Positions 58,985 through 64,000 of a stretch of 64,000 nt of DNA are shown piece after piece. Made by a program: the position numbers and the translations under genes. How positions within the stretch are numbered: the first letter of the stretch is position 1; each line of letters begins with the position of its first letter. This DNA is from an uncultured Desulfovibrio sp. (lineage in GTDB: Bacteria; Desulfobacterota; Desulfovibrionia; Desulfovibrionales; Desulfovibrionaceae). The stretch covers positions 248,001 to 312,000 of the forward strand of contig CAJXYU010000005.1 in NCBI GenBank assembly GCA_913063155.1, in the 5' to 3' direction. The notes beneath the pieces were generated by a model. That model made no database searches and was not told the DNA's origin. It worked only from the letters and a program-made list of their open reading frames with translations.

Positions 58985-59784
58985 GCGCGCAGATCGCCAT
59001 AGCGGGTATGACCAAGGCCTTCAACAAGGGCGGTGTCAACGAAGTGCTGGCCCTGAATGGCTTGACTCTCAACATTGACGAAGGGGATTTTATTACCATC
59101 ATCGGATCCAATGGGGCCGGAAAGTCCACCTTTCTCAATGCGTTGGCAGGCTGCTTTCCTCTTGATTCCGGAACCATCTCCATGGATGGTGAGGACGTCA
59201 CCGGCTGGGCCGAACACCGGAGGGCTGCCAAGATCGGCCGGGTCTTCCAGGATCCTTTGCTGGGGACCTGCGCTGGCGCCACCATCGAACAGAACCTGGC
59301 CCTGGCCAAGAAACGCGGAATGAGGCGCGGGCTCGGCCTGGGCGTCAAAAGCAAGGACCGCGTGTTTTTTTCGGAAAAACTGGCCATGCTCGGCCTTGGA
59401 CTGGAAGAACGCCTGAAAACGGCCACGGGGCTCTTGTCCGGCGGCCAGCGCCAAGCCCTGACCATGCTTATGGCCACCATGGTGCGGCCCAGACTCCTGC
59501 TTTTGGACGAACATACGGCCGCGTTGGATCCGAAAACGGCCCAGATGATACTCGAACTGACGGAAAGGCTTGTTGTCGAACAGCGGCTGACCACGCTGAT
59601 GGTCACCCATAATATGCAACAGGCCATTTCAATGGGGAACAGATTGCTCATGTTCCACCGGGGGACGGTGGTCATGGATATACGTGGTGAGGAGAAGAAA
59701 GCGCTCACGGTTGAGGAGCTGCTGCAGCGCTTTACCGAGCTCAGGGGTGAGGAGGGTCTTTCGGACCGCATGCTTCTGTGCTGA
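58981..59784 (+). CDS. ABC transporter ATP-binding protein (TrpZ-like)
   Basis: 267 residues; ATG 58981 overlaps the permease stop. Walker A GSNGAGKST, Q-loop VFQDPLLGTCAG, signature LLSGGQRQAL, Walker B RLLLLDEHTAALDP and H-loop LMVTHNMQQ are all present. Third gene of a complete binding-protein, permease and ATPase set importing a small ligand. Confidence 0.92.
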   Translation: MSAQIAIAGMTKAFNKGGVNEVLALNGLTLNIDEGDFITIIGSNGAGKSTFLNALAGCFPLDSGTISMDGEDVTGWAEHRRAAKIGRVFQDPLLGTCAGATIEQNLALAKKRGMRRGLGLGVKSKDRVFFSEKLAMLGLGLEERLKTATGLLSGGQRQALTMLMATMVRPRLLLLDEHTAALDPKTAQMILELTERLVVEQRLTTLMVTHNMQQAISMGNRLLMFHRGTVVMDIRGEEKKALTVEELLQRFTELRGEEGLSDRMLLC

Positions 59785-59848
59785 TCCTGATTCCGATCGG
59801 CAATTGATGTCCGTCGGATGTAAAACGCAAGGGAGGCTATTTTAGGTT

Positions 59849-60271
59849 ATGGGTACTGAACTCACTTTTTCCATCATCAAACCCGACGCCGTAGCTGCCG
59901 GCAACATCGGCGCCATTCTGCAGTTGATCACCGACAGTGGCCTGAAGATCAAGGCCACCAAGATGATCCACATGACTAAGGCTCAGGCTGAGGGCTTTTA
60001 TGCCGTTCACAAGGAAAGGCCGTTTTTCGGCGAGTTGGTGGAATTCATGATTTCCGGTCCCGTGCTGGTTTCCGTCCTGGAGGGCGAAAACGCCATTATG
60101 CGCTACCGCGAGATCATGGGCGCCACCAACCCTGAAGACGCCGCAGAAGGAACCATCCGTAAGAAGTTTGCCTCCAACATCCAGAACAATGCTGTCCATG
60201 GTTCTGACGGTCCAGTCACAGCCAAGGTTGAAGTGGCCTACTTCTTCAGCAACCTCGAAATGGTGGGATAA
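59849..60271 (+). CDS. ndk: Nucleoside diphosphate kinase
   Basis: Exchanges the gamma-phosphate among nucleoside triphosphates. 140 residues with [44 protein letters not shown] and the phospho-His117 in NAVHGSD. Its stop overlaps the proC ATG by one base (TAATG). Confidence 0.96.
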   Translation: MGTELTFSIIKPDAVAAGNIGAILQLITDSGLKIKATKMIHMTKAQAEGFYAVHKERPFFGELVEFMISGPVLVSVLEGENAIMRYREIMGATNPEDAAEGTIRKKFASNIQNNAVHGSDGPVTAKVEVAYFFSNLEMVG

Positions 60272-61074
60272 TGACTAAGAAAATCGGGTTTATCGGCGTA
60301 GGAAACATGGGGGGCGCAATCATCAAAGGGTTGTCCTCCCTGGATGGTGTCGAGGTGCACGGAGCCGACCTGGACACCGCGCGACTGGAGATGCTCAACA
60401 AGCAGTGCGGCATGGTGGTCCAGCCGGACGCCAACGCCTTGGTCGCGGCGTGCGACTACGTGGTGTTGGCCGTCAAGCCGCAGCATGCCGAGCCCATCCT
60501 GCGCGGTATGTCCGCGCACCTGGACAGCAGCAAGTGTCTGCTTTCCATCGCGGCAGGTCTTACGTCCGAGACGTTGCGAGAGTTGAGCGGGGATGCGTGT
60601 CCTGTTGTCCGTATCATGCCCAACACTCCCGCCCTGGTAGGTAAGGGTGTCTATGCCGTTTGTCTTGAGGACGAACGGTTGTCCGATGAGCAGAAGACAT
60701 TCGTACCCAAGACATTCAAATGCATCGGGCAGGTGCATATCCTGTCCGAAAAAATGTTTGACGCTTTTACCGCCGTGGTTGGTTGCGGGCCGGCTTACGT
60801 GATGTACTTCATGGAGGCGTTGGTGGAGTCCGCAGTGTATCTGGGCATTCCCAGGCCGCAGGCCACGGCCATGGTGCAGGCTCTGTTTGATGGGTCGGTA
60901 CAGATGGCCGCCGGTACGGATGAGCACATCAGCGTGCTGCGCGAAATGGTCAGCTCCCCGGCGGGAAGCACAATACGGGCATTGGCCCACATGGACCGTA
61001 CAGCCACACGTGGCAACATTCTCGACGCGATTGTCGAAGCGTATGAACGCAACATCGAACTCGGTGAAAAGTAG
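60271..61074 (+). CDS. proC: Pyrroline-5-carboxylate reductase
   Basis: NAD(P)H-dependent last step of proline synthesis. 267 residues with the Rossmann loop IGFIGVGNMGGAIIKGL, LAVKPQHAEPILRG, PVVRIMPNTPALVGKG, the CGPAYVMYFMEALVE segment and MVSSPAGSTIRALAHMD. Full length. A terminator follows. Confidence 0.94.
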   Translation: MTKKIGFIGVGNMGGAIIKGLSSLDGVEVHGADLDTARLEMLNKQCGMVVQPDANALVAACDYVVLAVKPQHAEPILRGMSAHLDSSKCLLSIAAGLTSETLRELSGDACPVVRIMPNTPALVGKGVYAVCLEDERLSDEQKTFVPKTFKCIGQVHILSEKMFDAFTAVVGCGPAYVMYFMEALVESAVYLGIPRPQATAMVQALFDGSVQMAAGTDEHISVLREMVSSPAGSTIRALAHMDRTATRGNILDAIVEAYERNIELGEK

Positions 61075-61104
61075 CCGCTGATCCGGCTACGAAAAGAGAA
61101 GACG

Positions 61105-61133
61105 AAGGGGAGCCCCACAGGGCTCCCCTTTTT
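61105..61133 (+). terminator. Terminator after proC, convergent with cbiB
   Basis: AAGGGGAGCC (61105-61114) pairs with GGCTCCCCTT (61121-61130) around CCACAG, followed by TTT. Confidence 0.88.
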
Positions 61134-62095
61134 CATGTTTTTGAAAGGACGAAGAGCAGGCCCGACGCGATCAGGACCGTGAGCCACCCTGCCCTGCGCA
61201 CCAGTTTGAAAAGGACCTCGATCTTTCGGGATGTCCATTGTTGTCCTTGCGGGCCCAAGTTTGGCTTTTCCTTGACTTCTCCGAAATAGACCGTGGTCCC
61301 CCCCATCGCGCCACCCACCAGCCAGGCACAGGTCGCCATGGGCCAGCCCGCATTGGGGCTTTCCATTTTCCTTGCATCAACAGCTGTGTTCCGGGCAGCG
61401 GCCTCGATCTCGAGGCCCATGGTACGGCCTGCCCATCGCAAGGCCCATGTGGAAAGGCGGGCCGGTATCCAGTTGGCCATGTCGTCTACAATGGCCGGAA
61501 ACCATCCTAATTTTTTGTACCGTTCGGTCTTGTATCCCCACATGGAATCGAAGGTGTTGATGGTCTTGTAGACCCACATGCACGCGGGGCCAAACAATAC
61601 CAGGTAGAAAAAAGGTGCGAAAAAGCCGTCGCTGAAGTTTTCGCTCACTGTCTCAGCCAGTGAGCGGCGTATCTCGGCTTCATTCATTTTCGAAGTATCT
61701 CGGCTGACTAACATGGAAATCTCGTGACGCGCCTGGTCGATGTTCCCCATGCGCAATGCCCGCTCCACTTTCCAGCCCTCGGTGATCAGCCCCTGCAGGG
61801 AGAGACCTGCGTAGGAAAAGTAAATGGAGAACAGAATCGCCAGCCAGGGAATGTTCAGGGTCGTGAGTTCAAGAATCAGCCAGAAAGTGAACAGGCCGGT
61901 AAAGCCGAGTGTCATGAAACCAATGGTTTTCAGGCCAACCTTGAGGTCAAGATCTATGGTGTCCCGGTAGGCATCCACGGAGGAGGCCGCACGCCCGATG
62001 AGTCGAACCGGGTGGGGAAGCCAATGAGGGTCTGCCACGGCATTGTCGAGGAGAAAGGCGAAGAGCGGGATGAGAATGAAATGGAATTCATACAT
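61133..62095 (-). CDS. cbiB: Adenosylcobinamide-phosphate synthase (CbiB/CobD)
   Basis: Membrane enzyme attaching aminopropanol (phosphate) to cobyric acid in B12 synthesis. 320 residues from ATG 62095 (MYEFHFILIPLFAFLLD). Family landmarks are LLDNAVADPHWLPHPVRLIG, ARHEISMLVSRDTSKMNE, SLAETVSENFSDGFFAPFFY, YKTINTFDSMWGYKTERY and a Gly-rich SPNAGWPMATCAWLVGGAMG. Another in-frame ATG at 62122 lies inside the rpoD terminator hairpin with GGAGGGG just upstream, so initiation could also occur there. Confidence 0.9.
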   Translation of the reverse strand: MYEFHFILIPLFAFLLDNAVADPHWLPHPVRLIGRAASSVDAYRDTIDLDLKVGLKTIGFMTLGFTGLFTFWLILELTTLNIPWLAILFSIYFSYAGLSLQGLITEGWKVERALRMGNIDQARHEISMLVSRDTSKMNEAEIRRSLAETVSENFSDGFFAPFFYLVLFGPACMWVYKTINTFDSMWGYKTERYKKLGWFPAIVDDMANWIPARLSTWALRWAGRTMGLEIEAAARNTAVDARKMESPNAGWPMATCAWLVGGAMGGTTVYFGEVKEKPNLGPQGQQWTSRKIEVLFKLVRRAGWLTVLIASGLLFVLSKT

Positions 62096-62100
62096 GGAGC

Positions 62101-62135
62101 AAAAAAAAGCGGGAGAAGCCATAGCCCCTCCCGCT
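62101..62135 (-). terminator. Terminator of the dnaG-rpoD transcript, overlapping the possible cbiB leader
   Basis: On the minus strand AGCGGGAG (62135-62128) pairs with CTCCCGCT (62115-62108), followed by eight T. The loop carries an in-frame ATG for cbiB. Confidence 0.88.
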
Positions 62136-62146
62136 CGTAATCTTGT

Positions 62147-63893
<1,747 letters not shown>

Positions 63894-63907
<14 letters not shown>

Positions 63908-64000
63908 TCTCCCTCCCTAGGCAGTCATTCAGAGCCTGCAGACATTCCTTGACCTTGTGCATATCCCCGGTCTGCTGTGCTTCTTTCAGGGACTGCTTGA
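63894..64000 (-). CDS. dnaG: C-terminal end of an upstream gene, probably DNA primase DnaG (truncated by the window edge)
   Basis: An open minus-strand frame enters from the window edge and ends in TAA at 63896-63894, overlapping the rpoD start by 14 bases. The 35 visible residues ([20 protein letters not shown] and on) are charged and helical, like the end of DnaG's helicase-binding domain. The assignment to dnaG rests mainly on the conserved dnaG-rpoD order of the macromolecular synthesis operon. Confidence 0.6.

Overview
The window looks like ordinary chromosomal core sequence from a sulfate-reducing Desulfovibrionales bacterium (Desulfovibrio or Pseudodesulfovibrio type). Pointers are a Desulfovibrio gigas-type metal-binding adenylate kinase, an LL-diaminopimelate aminotransferase, a YedF selenium/sulfur protein, an archaeal-type split glutamate synthase with Fe-S partners, a siroheme-type precorrin-2 dehydrogenase beside glutamyl-tRNA reductase and a CcsA-like cytochrome c assembly protein, and a DHH-CBS-nucleotidyltransferase fusion of the A-adding enzyme type. 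The species is an inference from gene content only. I see no prophage, insertion sequence, CRISPR array, rRNA operon or defence island.

Layout. 1-4.0 kb: 3' end of ftsK, lolA, a convergent pseudouridine synthase, yedF and a DUF374 acyltransferase. 4.0-6.9 kb: gcvT behind a 581-residue protein I cannot place. 7.1-11.7 kb: a DUF6485 mini-protein, an inositol monophosphatase, a degenerate Nudix protein, rimI, then pgk-tpiA-secG. 11.7-12.6 kb: two almost identical tRNA-Leu(GAG) genes flanking a GNAT acetyltransferase gene. 12.6-17.1 kb (minus strand): an exported 710-residue helical-repeat protein and the dapL-folK-YHS operon. 17.3-29.5 kb (plus strand): xerD, the A-adding fusion, a HIT protein, lapA-lapB, mutS, a lipoprotein, lysA, rsmE-rarA. 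29.5-32.1 kb: two glycosyltransferases. 32.2-37.2 kb: sirC-ccsA-hemA-hypothetical-tilS-adk. 37.3-47.3 kb (minus strand): a PEBP-like protein with an AraC regulator, secF-secD-yajC and the five-gene glutamate synthase cluster. 48.2-56.9 kb (plus strand): dut-argD, a 73-residue protein, prmA, an EndoIII-superfamily glycosylase, envC-ctpA-yibQ and fliM behind a sigma-28-like promoter. 57.0-61.1 kb: a TrpXYZ-like ABC transporter, ndk and proC. 61.1-64.0 kb (minus strand): cbiB, rpoD and the last codons of dnaG.

Many genes overlap by 1-14 bases and so look translationally coupled. The heme and siroheme entry genes (hemA, sirC) sit with a cytochrome c assembly gene. The glutamate synthase cluster reads toward yajC-secD-secF with no terminator visible between them. 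envC-ctpA-yibQ is a common cell-envelope grouping. Both ends of lysine synthesis (dapL, lysA) are present but not adjacent.

I did not find a clear new multi-gene system. The items most worth a second look are a folK gene with no standard start codon ahead of its conserved N-terminus, the duplicated tRNA-Leu/terminator unit around a GNAT gene, the unplaced 581-residue protein upstream of gcvT, the split glutamate synthase and its upstream palindrome, two genes whose start codons sit directly on an intrinsic terminator, and several enzymes with altered catalytic motifs (HIT, Nudix, EndoIII-like).
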